A DNA stretch of 9,195 bases from an uncultured Veillonella sp. (GCA_934183145.1 CAKPSA010000049.1:1-9195), one strand, 5' to 3'; shown: positions 1-7,066, counted from the first letter of the stretch. The notes: generated by a model from the sequence alone, not told the origin. Made by a program: numbers and translations.

Positions 1-50
1 CCGTTATCTCGTAAGATATTGCCAGATACACCAATGAATGGTTTTGTCAT
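1..50 (-). CDS. Partial 5' end of a probable peptidase C26 / gamma-glutamyl-GABA hydrolase-like protein
   Basis: Only the first 16 codons are in the window and the rest lies beyond the left edge. Reading leftwards, the peptide is MTKPFIGVSGNILRDN. The pattern KPxIGxxGN resembles the N-terminal beta strand of class I glutamine amidotransferase-like hydrolases of the peptidase C26 family, which cleave gamma-glutamyl bonds such as gamma-glutamyl-GABA. The start is supported by an AGGTGA ribosome-binding site (complement of 55-60) four bases upstream of the ATG at 48-50. The gene is divergent from the AEC transporter across about 237 bp. The catalytic Cys and His are outside the window, so the family call rests on a very short match. 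That an open frame starts here is much surer than its function. Confidence 0.5.
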   Translation of the reverse strand, partial: MTKPFIGVSGNILRDN

Positions 51-96
51 AATATCACCTCATATGTGTAAAAATTTGTACAACTAGTATAATTTT

Positions 97-105
97 AGTA
101 TATCA
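97..105 (-). promoter_or_regulatory. Candidate extended -10 promoter for the left-edge gene
   Basis: On the minus strand this reads TGATATACT, an extended -10 of the TGnTATACT type. It would start transcription near position 90 and leave a leader of about 40 bases before the ATG at 50. A second TATACT lies at 86-91, closer to the gene. There is no good -35 box for either, and the region is very AT-rich, so chance matches are likely. Confidence 0.3.
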
Positions 106-246
106 AATATTCGTGAATAAATAATACTACTATTGTAATTAATTATAAAACTTATACATCCTAAAATATGTTAACATTGATACATTTTCTAAAATTCATA
201 TTAGTTTTGTAGGAAAATTATATTCGTATATGTTTTATTAAAAACA

Positions 247-255
247 TGGTATGAT
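247..255 (+). promoter_or_regulatory. Candidate extended -10 promoter of the AEC transporter
   Basis: TGGTATGAT matches the extended -10 consensus TGnTATAAT with one mismatch. It lies 32 bases before the start codon at 288, which gives a short leader carrying the ribosome-binding site at 276-281. No convincing -35 hexamer is visible at 17 bases, as expected where an extended -10 compensates. Confidence 0.5.
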
Positions 256-287
256 AGATTACAAAGAAACTGTACGGGAGGTTTACT

Positions 288-1325
288 ATGGTTTTTCTTA
301 CATCCTTACAGAGCATCATACCTATTGTATTGCTGATCTCGCTAGGATATATATTAAAAGGGCGAGGGATGTTTCACCCTATATTTAGTGGTAATCTATC
401 TAGATTTATCATGTCTGTTGCCTTACCAGCCGGTGTATTCATATCTGTATTACATCATCTACATACATCGGATTTATGGAATTTACGATATGGGATGCTA
501 GCTGTTACATTAACCTATGTAATTGCCTATATCGTTGCTTTCATCATGATGAAAGTACTAAAAGTGCCTCGAGGTAGGCGTGGCATTTTTATCAATATGG
601 TAGTTAATGATAACTGCTTGTTCATTGGCTTGCCAGTGCAAATTGCACTCTTTGGTCAAGATGCACTACCATATTTCTTGTTATATTATATCGGTAACAC
701 TATTTCGGTTTGGATGGTAGGGGTATTCCTTATAGAATTAGATCCACTGCCCAATACTGAATTAGGTTTTAATAATAACAAAGCTGATGGTATAAGTAAT
801 AGCAAAGTAGCTACAGAAACAAAGCAAAAGCAGTTTAAATTTGATTTGAAGAAGTTAGTACCTCCACCATTGCTAGGATTTTTTGTAGCATTGATATTCT
901 TATTCTTTGAAATTCCTTTAGCACCAATTTTGCATACTACATTGAATTACTTAGGTGATATGGTAACACCATTATCTTTGATTTATATTGGTATTGTACT
1001 TCATGATGCAGGTCTTAAAAGTATGAGACTCAATAAGGATTCCATTGGTGGTATCGTAGGACGATTTGTTATCTCTCCTATTATTATGTTCTGTGTCATT
1101 ATGGCACTACAATATGGTGCAGGTATTGTCCTAGAGCCAATCGCAATCATTACCTTCGTTGTACAATCTGCGGGGCCCGTTATTGCAGTGTTACCAATCG
1201 TAGCCAATGAAGCCAAAGCTGATTTGCCATTTGCTACAGGACTTGTCATGATTAGTACTATATTATTTGTGGTAGCTATACCAATTATTATGGAAATCCT
1301 AACTATGATAGGCATTACAGCATAA
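288..1325 (+). CDS. AEC-family (auxin efflux carrier-like) membrane transporter
   Basis: This is a 345-residue polytopic membrane protein, close to the usual size of bacterial AEC permeases. Hydrophobic segments fall in two halves: five N-terminal (about residues 5-24, 38-56, 68-90, 100-122, 126-150) and five C-terminal (about 190-210, 218-240, 255-275, 283-305, 315-340). They are joined by a polar loop rich in Asn, Lys and Gln at about 152-188. The N-terminal half holds the family signature NDNCLFIGLP (107-116), and the second half has the related QSAGPVIAVLP region (293-303). Characterised bacterial members move malate or other carboxylates, but the substrate cannot be read from sequence. 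GGGAGG at 276-281 fixes the ATG. The gene is a single unit between a divergent neighbour and a strong terminator. The family is sure; substrate and direction of transport are unknown. Confidence 0.9.
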   Translation: MVFLTSLQSIIPIVLLISLGYILKGRGMFHPIFSGNLSRFIMSVALPAGVFISVLHHLHTSDLWNLRYGMLAVTLTYVIAYIVAFIMMKVLKVPRGRRGIFINMVVNDNCLFIGLPVQIALFGQDALPYFLLYYIGNTISVWMVGVFLIELDPLPNTELGFNNNKADGISNSKVATETKQKQFKFDLKKLVPPPLLGFFVALIFLFFEIPLAPILHTTLNYLGDMVTPLSLIYIGIVLHDAGLKSMRLNKDSIGGIVGRFVISPIIMFCVIMALQYGAGIVLEPIAIITFVVQSAGPVIAVLPIVANEAKADLPFATGLVMISTILFVVAIPIIMEILTMIGITA

Positions 1326-1328
1326 ATT

Positions 1329-1358
1329 AAAAGGTCTGACTGTATAGTCAGACCTTTT
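1329..1358 (+). terminator. Rho-independent terminator of the AEC transporter
   Basis: A perfect 13-bp stem (1329-1341 with 1346-1358) has a GTAT loop, and the 3' arm runs into TTTTT at 1355-1359. It starts 3 bases after the stop codon. The A-run at the 5' base gives a weaker U-tract on the other strand, so it may act in both directions. Confidence 0.92.
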
Positions 1359-1367
1359 TATATGTGA

Positions 1368-1403
1368 AAAAGAGGTTTAACACCTGAGTGTTAAACCTCT
1401 TTT
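1368..1403 (-). terminator. Rho-independent terminator of the fba-flippase operon
   Basis: A perfect 16-bp stem (1368-1383 with 1388-1403) has a four-base loop. Read on the minus strand it begins about 5 bases after the flippase stop codon, and its 3' arm runs into a T-tract (complement of 1367-1371). It is a separate hairpin from the one at 1329-1358, with unrelated stem sequence, so each convergent unit has its own terminator. Confidence 0.92.
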
Positions 1404-1408
1404 AGTCG

Positions 1409-2965
1409 TTATCTAAAGAATCTACCAATGAGTGGCATGCTTGCACCGTCGTTTTTATTAAGTCCTTTTAGAAGAACCATGATAATGACGTAGAGCAATA
1501 GGCCTTCGATACCAGTAAGTATGAAGTTAGCCCACATAGGTAAGATATCTGTTAAATAGTGATAACTCATAAAGATGAGTATACCCATAACACCGGCGCT
1601 AACCACGTTTTTCCAAAGTAGGGAAATATCGAGGAAGTAGCCTGTGTATTTTTTGATGTAAATCAAGTTGAGTAACGCTGCAAAGCCAATATCAGCAACG
1701 GTTGCCCACGCAGCACCACCGATACCAAGCCATGGGATAGCCGTCAATGTCCAGTTAAGGATGACCTTGATAACTAAAGCAATACCCATATTAATTACAG
1801 GAATACGAGGTTTGTTGAGACCTTGTAAGATACCTGTTGTTACTTGGTGTACACCGAGGAAGAAGATAGAGAACGCAGTGATTTGAGTAGCTAATTCTGC
1901 CTTAGGTGCATTATAAATCAAGGTAACTGTTGGCGCAGCAAGTACATACAATAGCACTGTAAATGGTACCGTTGCCATGAATGTTAGTCGCATAGAGCCT
2001 GCAGTGCGGTCATAAATGCCTTCATGATCGCGTTTTGCATAGGCATGAGAAATAGCTGGTACAATGCTTGTTGCAAGGGCTGCTGTAATGATGGTAGCCA
2101 AGTTGATGAGTGGTACCGCCATACCTGTAAGGTAACCGAACAGTTCTGTTACCTCGTTCATCGGGAAGCCAGCATCCAAGAGTCGACGTGGCACGATGAG
2201 CAAATCGAGGTTGGCTGTTAATGGCAACATGATACTTGCTAAAGAAATGGGAATAGACAAGGTTAAGAGTCGTGACAAAATTTCTTTAGCTGATTCACGA
2301 GGACCATCGTAGCTTTCACCAGTACTACTTGTCTTAGGTAATTTGTAGTAGTAGTACAAGAGGACTAGAAAGGCACCAAAGGCACCTACGCCAGCACCTA
2401 AGCTAGCACCACCTGCAGCAGCTGGTAAACCGTAAGGCAACAAGATAGCTGCGGCACCGAGCATGACGATAACACGTAACAGTTGTTCTACGATTTGGCT
2501 GACCGCCGTTGGCGTCATCATTTCATAGCCTTGGATATACCCGCGGAAGCAGGAAATCCACGTTACAAAGAATACTGCCGGAGCGAGCGCGATGATAGAG
2601 TAGTAGGCACGGCTTTCAGCAATGAGACCACTAGAGATCAACCAATCTGCACCAAAGTACATGGCGAGACTGGCGATAAAGCCTGTAATGGTTAACATTG
2701 TAAAAGATATATTAAATACTCTCTTAGCACCACCAAAGTCGTGTAACGCTAATCGTTCTGCCGTCAAAATAGAGATGGCAATCGGCACACCTGCGCTCGA
2801 AATTTGTAATAGTAACAAATAGATAGGAAAGGCCATCTGGTAGATACCGATGCCTTCACCACCCAAGATGCGGGATAGAAGAATCCAGTTAATACTACCG
2901 ATGGCTTTCACTACGAAACCGGCAATGGTTAAAATTAAGGTTCCTTTTAAAAATCCACTAGCCAT
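1409..2965 (-). CDS. MurJ/SpoVB-like polysaccharide or lipid-linked oligosaccharide flippase (MOP superfamily)
   Basis: This is a 518-residue integral membrane protein with about 14 hydrophobic segments from residue 8 to 500, the size and layout of the MVF/PST branch of the MOP superfamily. Family hallmarks are the first helix followed by LLSRILGGEGIGIYQ (29-43), SSAGVPIAISILTAE (56-70) and the FRGYIQGYEMMTPTAVSQ region (140-157). The last lies close to the pattern in SpoVB and YtgP-type MurJ proteins. Those relatives move lipid-linked cell-wall precursors across the inner membrane. Whether this one carries lipid II, O-antigen-type units or another glycan is not decidable here. The start lies 3 bp past the fba stop. 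I see no Shine-Dalgarno motif before it, so coupling to fba translation is likely. The gene shares the fba transcript and ends at the terminator at 1368-1403. Confidence 0.85.
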   Translation of the reverse strand: MASGFLKGTLILTIAGFVVKAIGSINWILLSRILGGEGIGIYQMAFPIYLLLLQISSAGVPIAISILTAERLALHDFGGAKRVFNISFTMLTITGFIASLAMYFGADWLISSGLIAESRAYYSIIALAPAVFFVTWISCFRGYIQGYEMMTPTAVSQIVEQLLRVIVMLGAAAILLPYGLPAAAGGASLGAGVGAFGAFLVLLYYYYKLPKTSSTGESYDGPRESAKEILSRLLTLSIPISLASIMLPLTANLDLLIVPRRLLDAGFPMNEVTELFGYLTGMAVPLINLATIITAALATSIVPAISHAYAKRDHEGIYDRTAGSMRLTFMATVPFTVLLYVLAAPTVTLIYNAPKAELATQITAFSIFFLGVHQVTTGILQGLNKPRIPVINMGIALVIKVILNWTLTAIPWLGIGGAAWATVADIGFAALLNLIYIKKYTGYFLDISLLWKNVVSAGVMGILIFMSYHYLTDILPMWANFILTGIEGLLLYVIIMVLLKGLNKNDGASMPLIGRFFR

Positions 2966-2968
2966 TGA

Positions 2969-3898
2969 TTATAGTTTGTTGGAAGAACCCAATACATTTT
3001 TAATTTTGTGAGCTACCATGCCTTTAATAGCATCACGAGCAGGTCCTAAGTATTTACGAGGGTCAAATTCAGATGGATTTTGAGCCAAGTATTCACGTAC
3101 AGATGCAGTCATAGCAAGACGAAGGTCTGTATCGATGTTAATTTTGCAAACTGCCATTTGAGCTGCTTTGCGAAGCATTTCTTCAGGTACGCCTTGTGCA
3201 CCAGGAATGTTGCCACCAAATTCGTTACATTTTGCTACGAATTCAGGCAATACGGAGGATGCGCCATGCAATACGATTGGGAAGTCAGGCAACAATTCGC
3301 CAACTTTTTTCAAACGATCGAAGTCGAGGTAAGGATCGCCTTTGAATTTGTATGCGCCGTGGCTAGTACCAATAGCAATTGCTAAGGAGTCTACGCCTGT
3401 AAGATGTACGAATTCAGCAGCTTGTTCTGGATCTGTGAAGCGAGCATCTGCATCAGATACGTTTACATCATCTTCAACGCCAGCCAAACGGCCTAGTTCT
3501 GCTTCTACTACAACGCCATGAGCGTGAGCATATTCAACAACTTGTTTAGTGATTTTTACGTTTTCATCGAAATCATGGTGAGATGCGTCGATCATAACGG
3601 ATGTGAAACCACCATCTACACAGTCTTTACAAATTTCGAAGGAATCGCCGTGATCAAGGTGAAGAGCGATTGGTAAATTGCTGTCTTCAAGAGCTGCTTC
3701 TACGAGTTTTACAAGGTAAATATGTTTAGCATATTTACGAGCGCCTGCAGATACTTGCAAGATAAGAGGGGATTGTTCCTCTTTGGCTGCATCTACGATA
3801 CCTTGTACGATTTCCATGTTGTTTACATTGAAAGCGCCAACAGCATAGCCGCCTTCATAGGCTTTTTTGAACATTTCTGTAGTAGTAACTAATGGCAT
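2969..3898 (-). CDS. fba: Class II fructose-1,6-bisphosphate aldolase
   Basis: This 309-residue cytoplasmic, zinc-dependent aldolase reversibly splits fructose 1,6-bisphosphate into glyceraldehyde 3-phosphate and dihydroxyacetone phosphate. Visible signatures are HLDHGDSFE (80-88) with catalytic Asp82 and metal ligand His83, MIDASHH (102-108), VEAELG (131-136), GTSHGAYK (177-184) with His180, LHGASS (210-215) with His211, and KINIDTDLR (252-260), which binds substrate phosphate. A segment after LHGASS (about 216-248) makes it longer than the 285-residue Bacillus FbaA type and like the roughly 305-residue class II enzymes. A tagatose-bisphosphate aldolase role cannot be fully excluded. The frame extends ten codons upstream, but AGGAGG (complement of 3904-3909) five bases before the ATG at 3896-3898 and the family-typical MPLV start select the shorter form. 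It is first in an operon with the flippase. Confidence 0.95.
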   Translation of the reverse strand: MPLVTTTEMFKKAYEGGYAVGAFNVNNMEIVQGIVDAAKEEQSPLILQVSAGARKYAKHIYLVKLVEAALEDSNLPIALHLDHGDSFEICKDCVDGGFTSVMIDASHHDFDENVKITKQVVEYAHAHGVVVEAELGRLAGVEDDVNVSDADARFTDPEQAAEFVHLTGVDSLAIAIGTSHGAYKFKGDPYLDFDRLKKVGELLPDFPIVLHGASSVLPEFVAKCNEFGGNIPGAQGVPEEMLRKAAQMAVCKINIDTDLRLAMTASVREYLAQNPSEFDPRKYLGPARDAIKGMVAHKIKNVLGSSNKL

Positions 3899-4002
3899 GT
3901 TGTCCTCCTTGGCCATAGGGCCTGTCATATCATGTTATTAATACTGTGACTGCTAGTCTTTCTAGCGCATATGAGCTAGATGAAATACTAGTGTATTGCA
4001 AT

Positions 4003-4031
4003 CATATATCAATTCAAGTTAAGTATATCAA
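4003..4031 (-). promoter_or_regulatory. Probable promoter of the fba-flippase operon
   Basis: On the minus strand, TTGATA (complement of 4026-4031) is followed after exactly 17 bases by TATATG (complement of 4003-4008). This is a good sigma-70/A-type match in each box. Transcription would begin near 3996 and leave a leader of about 97 bases before the fba start. That leader contains three short CTAGC/GCTAG arms at 3952-3979. Confidence 0.55.
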
Positions 4032-4044
4032 GAAACACTATAAA

Positions 4045-4098
4045 GGGCCAATATTTTTTGTATAACTTATGCATAAATTTCGTCTAATTTTATGGCCC
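4045..4098 (-). other. Inverted repeat GGGCCA/TGGCCC after the pseudouridine synthase gene
   Basis: A 6-bp GC-rich inverted repeat (4045-4050 and 4093-4098) encloses 42 AT-rich bases. On the minus strand its second arm is followed by TTTATAG, so it could serve as a weak terminator for the gene ending at 4150. The large loop and short T-run make this uncertain. I see no better terminator between that stop and the fba promoter. Confidence 0.3.
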
Positions 4099-4149
4099 AT
4101 GTGGGTTAATTTCTATGGATTAGTATTAACTTAGTAGTAATATCTTAGT

Positions 4150-5049
4150 TTAGTTGGTGAGCAATGCCTCCATATCTGATGGTATGGAGGCCTGTAATTC
4201 TAGCCACTCATCCGTCATGGGATGGTAAAAGCTAACCCGTGACGCATGGAGTGCTTGACGCTGAATATATTCTAAGTGGCCACCGTACAGATCATCGCCA
4301 GCAAGTGGATATCCTAGTTGAGATAGATGGACCCGAATTTGATGAGTGCGCCCCGTATGTAATAAACATCGGACATGGGTAAAGCATTGCTCCATCTTAT
4401 TCTTTACAATGGTATTACTTTCAATGACAGTTATATCTGTATGAGCAGGTTTACCTTCATTCGTGCAGCAACGCTCGATAATACTACCTTGCTTACGTCC
4501 GATAGGCCACTGTACGCTTATATGATTAGTAGGTAATTGACCTTCTACAATGGCATCGTAGTTTTTATGGAAATGAGTTCTCTTTTTATCAAAAGCATGT
4601 TGTACTACAGAGGTTTTAGCAATGATAACAATCCCAGAGGTGTCCTTATCTAATCGATGGACAGGATGGAAATCATAATGCTGATTTGTCTCTTGGTAGT
4701 AATGTAGAACGCCGTTAGCTAATGTATGATCTCGTACCGTTGAGGTAGGATGCATTAGAATACCAGCCTCTTTGTTAATGACTAGGATATACTCATCTTC
4801 GTATACGATATCTAAATCCATAGGGTTTAAACTAAATTCTTGTTCAGGTGTTAACTTCATAACGAGATGGTCTCCACCGTGGACAAGAGTATTCCAAGAG
4901 GCTGGTTTGCCATTGACTGTTATAATACCGTCATTTCGCAAACGCCGTCGCATACGTTGAGAAATATGCTGTTGTTTTATAATGTGATTCATAGACTGTG
5001 TATGTACGTTGGAATCTACAATCAAGTCGATAATAGTTGCTGTTTTCAT
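4150..5049 (-). CDS. RluA-family 23S rRNA/tRNA pseudouridine synthase
   Basis: This 299-residue protein should isomerise uridine to pseudouridine in structured RNA. Residues 5-65 look like an S4-type RNA-binding domain (RMRRRLRNDGIITVNGKPA, 32-50). The catalytic domain follows, with IVYEDEYILVINKEAGILMHP (81-101), the family motif HRLDKDTSG (131-139) with catalytic Asp134, and GRTHQIRVHL (233-242). It fits the RluD/RluA/YlyB-like group, and the exact target base is not predictable. The frame stays open for 50 more codons upstream, but that stretch (Asn-, Ile- and Lys-rich) reads as AT-rich spacer and carries the promoter. I therefore chose the ATG at 5047-5049, where the S4 domain begins. No Shine-Dalgarno motif precedes it, and a strong -10 box lies only seven bases upstream, which suggests a leaderless message. 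Confidence 0.88.
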   Translation of the reverse strand: MKTATIIDLIVDSNVHTQSMNHIIKQQHISQRMRRRLRNDGIITVNGKPASWNTLVHGGDHLVMKLTPEQEFSLNPMDLDIVYEDEYILVINKEAGILMHPTSTVRDHTLANGVLHYYQETNQHYDFHPVHRLDKDTSGIVIIAKTSVVQHAFDKKRTHFHKNYDAIVEGQLPTNHISVQWPIGRKQGSIIERCCTNEGKPAHTDITVIESNTIVKNKMEQCFTHVRCLLHTGRTHQIRVHLSQLGYPLAGDDLYGGHLEYIQRQALHASRVSFYHPMTDEWLELQASIPSDMEALLTN

Positions 5050-5056
5050 GAATATT

Positions 5057-5065
5057 ATTATACCA
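5057..5065 (-). promoter_or_regulatory. Extended -10 promoter directly before the pseudouridine synthase start
   Basis: On the minus strand this reads TGGTATAAT, a perfect extended -10 (TGnTATAAT). The last T is at 5057 and the start codon begins at 5049. Transcription would begin at about 5049-5051, on or next to the A of the ATG. The -35 region (TTCTTC at 17 bases) is poor, which an extended -10 tolerates. Confidence 0.6.
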
Positions 5066-5187
5066 AATAAATAGTGGATGAAGAATTTTTCATAATTTAT
5101 TGTCTTTATATGAGATTGTATAGTATAATTTTTATTAATGTTTTTTATATATTTTTTATGTATTGGTGTTTTATTTATTTGAATGCT

Positions 5188-5218
5188 TTGGCAGTTCAAT
5201 TTCTTAAAATCATATATT
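5188..5218 (+). promoter_or_regulatory. Candidate promoter of the WG-repeat protein gene
   Basis: TTGGCA (5188-5193) is followed by an AT-rich -10 region: CATATA at 17 bases (5211-5216) or TATATT at 19 bases (5213-5218). The start codon at 5256 and the AAGGAG site at 5244-5249 lie just downstream. TTGACG at 5217-5222 looks like a better -35, but its -10 would fall on the ribosome-binding site. The choice is tentative. Confidence 0.35.
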
Positions 5219-5255
5219 GACGATTATATGGTTTGCTTTGTAAAAGGAGAGGTTT

Positions 5256-6860
5256 ATGAAACTGAATAAGAAATCCTTATTAGTCGCTTGTGTGTTGGCG
5301 GCTATGTCTACAAGTGCTTTCGCAGCAACAACATCTACTAGTAGTACAACTGTGACAAATCAAGATACAAAAACATCTACTAGTACACGTGTAACTAGTG
5401 AGAAACATAGTTCGACTGTATCTACATCTACAACAAATTCTACAGAAAAATCTTCTAGCCGTTCTAGTGGTATATCTGTAGGCGTAGGTATTGGCAGACT
5501 TGATACTTTTGTACCAATCTCTGGTGCTGTTAAAGAGCCACCAGCAGGTGTAAAAAAAGCTATGAAGGTATTGAAAGATGATTCCTTACTACAACAGGGC
5601 TATTTAGGTCTTGTAAAAGAAAAGGGTAAATGGGGTATCGTAGGTACAAAAGGTCAAGTTGTACTCGCTCCAGCCTATAAATCCTTAGACGCATCAAGTA
5701 AGAAGGATGGTACGTTCTTTGTTGAGGAAGGTAAAAATAAAATTTCTCATATTAAAGGCGATGGTACTGTATTAGAAACTGGCAAAGAAGCGCAAGAAGC
5801 TTTATATAGCAGCCTTAATGAGAAGAATACGGCCGTTAAAGAGCTAAATGACTTTGATCCTAAAACTGTTAGTCAAAGCTATCCAAGTGATTCCTATGTA
5901 GCTTTCACAGAAAAAGGCAAACTAGGATTTAAAGATGCTAATGGGAATGTAGTAATTCAGCCTCAATTTAAAGCATTATCTGATGTAGAAACTAAATTTA
6001 GTGAGGACCGTGCCTTTGTAAAAGTTAATGGCAAAGCAGTTGCTATTGATGGTAAAGGTACTGTATTGTTTAATGCTCCATCTAATGAAGTATATCCATA
6101 TAAAAATGGCCTCGCTGAATTCCGCCGTAAGGTAAGTCACTTTGGCCTTGGTGGTATTCTAGGTCTTGTAGGTATGGGCTATTTCTATAATCACGGTGGC
6201 GTATATCTTGATGGCCTTGGCGGTCTTGTAGATGATGGTATGAAGCGTGGTTATATTGATCGTAATGGTGCTGTTGTAATCGACAGTAAGAACGATTATG
6301 TATACCCTATGGAAGAGCATGGTACCTTGGTTCGTAATGAAGACAAATTAGGCTTTATGAATCGTCAAGGTCAATATGTAATTCAACCTGGTAATTATGA
6401 AGCTGGCACGATTGATGTAAACAATGTATTGTTAACATTGAAAAACAAAGATACTAATAAATATGGTATTTTTGATATGGAAACAGGCAAACAAGAGGTA
6501 CCTTTTAAATACGATACTATTGACTTTGTAGGCGAACATGAAATGTCTGTTACTAATGACACAAATCGTTATGTAGTAGATATGGCTACAGGTCGTGTGA
6601 TCTATAAAGGCGATAAATCTATGAACGTAAAAACTTTCCTTGGTGATACATATACTTGGGTATATAACAAAGAAGGTAATTATAAGATTCTATCCCTTGA
6701 TGGTACAGTGACAGAAACTCCAGTTATGAAAGATATTTCTGGTACTGGTAGCTTCTCTCATGGTTATAGTCCGGTAAAAATCAAAGGTAAATGGGGGATT
6801 ATCAACTCTAAAGGTGAGTTAGTAGTTCAACCTACTTACGATGAAATCACAATTTTATAA
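5256..6860 (+). CDS. Exported WG-repeat protein with a Ser/Thr-rich N-terminal linker
   Basis: This 534-residue protein has a clear signal peptide: Lys-rich start, hydrophobic core LLVACVLAAM (8-17) and an AFA cleavage site near residue 23. No lipobox Cys is placed for lipidation, so it is probably periplasmic or surface-exposed. Residues 24-71 are a Ser/Thr low-complexity linker. From about 115 to the end it is built of WG-type beta repeats of the form GKWGIVxxKGxVVLxPxY. The best copies are 116-142 and 508-530. Degenerate copies lie at 217-240, 252-280, 331-350, 360-382 and 402-422. A Gly-rich hydrophobic stretch (297-328) interrupts the array. WG repeats form beta structures in bacterial proteins of mostly unknown role, often thought to mediate binding. 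No catalytic motif is seen. AAGGAG at 5244-5249 fixes the start. It is transcribed alone, with its own terminator. Function unknown. Confidence 0.88.
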   Translation: MKLNKKSLLVACVLAAMSTSAFAATTSTSSTTVTNQDTKTSTSTRVTSEKHSSTVSTSTTNSTEKSSSRSSGISVGVGIGRLDTFVPISGAVKEPPAGVKKAMKVLKDDSLLQQGYLGLVKEKGKWGIVGTKGQVVLAPAYKSLDASSKKDGTFFVEEGKNKISHIKGDGTVLETGKEAQEALYSSLNEKNTAVKELNDFDPKTVSQSYPSDSYVAFTEKGKLGFKDANGNVVIQPQFKALSDVETKFSEDRAFVKVNGKAVAIDGKGTVLFNAPSNEVYPYKNGLAEFRRKVSHFGLGGILGLVGMGYFYNHGGVYLDGLGGLVDDGMKRGYIDRNGAVVIDSKNDYVYPMEEHGTLVRNEDKLGFMNRQGQYVIQPGNYEAGTIDVNNVLLTLKNKDTNKYGIFDMETGKQEVPFKYDTIDFVGEHEMSVTNDTNRYVVDMATGRVIYKGDKSMNVKTFLGDTYTWVYNKEGNYKILSLDGTVTETPVMKDISGTGSFSHGYSPVKIKGKWGIINSKGELVVQPTYDEITIL

Positions 6861-6870
6861 TGATAATGTT

Positions 6871-6904
6871 AAGACTGCACTTGTAAGAGGGCAGTCTTTT
6901 CTAT
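6871..6904 (+). terminator. Rho-independent terminator of the WG-repeat gene
   Basis: An 8-bp stem, AAGACTGC (6871-6878) with GCAGTCTT (6891-6898), has further partial pairing inside the 12-base loop. It is followed by TTTTCT and lies 10 bases after the stop codon. Confidence 0.85.
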
Positions 6905-7028
6905 TCTTGAGCATAGTATGATTATATGTATAAATTTTTTATATTAATCTATATTTTTATTCAATAGATATTCCGTGGATAATCCTTCTATGATTAATAA
7001 TAGTTATAATTAAAAAAATCGATTTACC
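6905..7028. other. AT-rich intergenic spacer upstream of yajQ
   Basis: This belongs to the 311-bp gap between the WG-repeat stop and the yajQ start. After the terminator it is very AT-rich, with no open frame of note. It holds a weak promoter-like pair (TTGAGC at 6907-6912, TATAAA at 6929-6934) and a GGATAATCC stretch near 6977-6985. I see no convincing small RNA gene or tRNA. The last part of the gap, from 7029, carries the yajQ promoter and leader. Confidence 0.5.
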
Positions 7029-7057
7029 TAGAAAATAAGCCTGTTATAAGGTATAAT
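7029..7057 (+). promoter_or_regulatory. Probable promoter of the yajQ-cbi transcript
   Basis: TAGAAA (7029-7034; four of six match TTGACA) and a perfect TATAAT (7052-7057) are spaced by 17 bases. Transcription would begin near 7064, giving a leader of about 108 bases before yajQ that folds into two hairpins (7067-7108 and 7131-7154). Confidence 0.6.
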
Positions 7058-7066
7058 TATAGAGAT

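Noticed and set aside
1001..1315. Open frame on the minus strand inside the AEC transporter
   Set aside because: It mirrors the transporter coding frame, has no ribosome-binding site and resembles no protein family. The plus-strand protein has clear family motifs.
1329..1403. Possible CRISPR-like or tandem repeat structure between the convergent genes
   Set aside because: The two hairpins have unrelated stems and each fits a terminator for one of the convergent genes.
3080..3385. 101-codon plus-strand frame inside fba
   Set aside because: It is antisense to a strongly conserved aldolase. The Cys- and Phe-rich peptide has no recognisable domain.
5050..5199. 50-residue N-terminal extension of the pseudouridine synthase
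   Set aside because: The extension is Asn-, Ile- and Lys-rich as expected of translated AT-rich spacer. It overlaps a perfect extended -10 box and lies outside the S4 domain.
5331..5385. Direct repeat ACATCTACTAGTA at 5331-5343 and 5373-5385
   Set aside because: It falls in the Ser/Thr-rich coding linker, where the repeated codons of low-complexity protein explain it. There is no sign of a mobile element.
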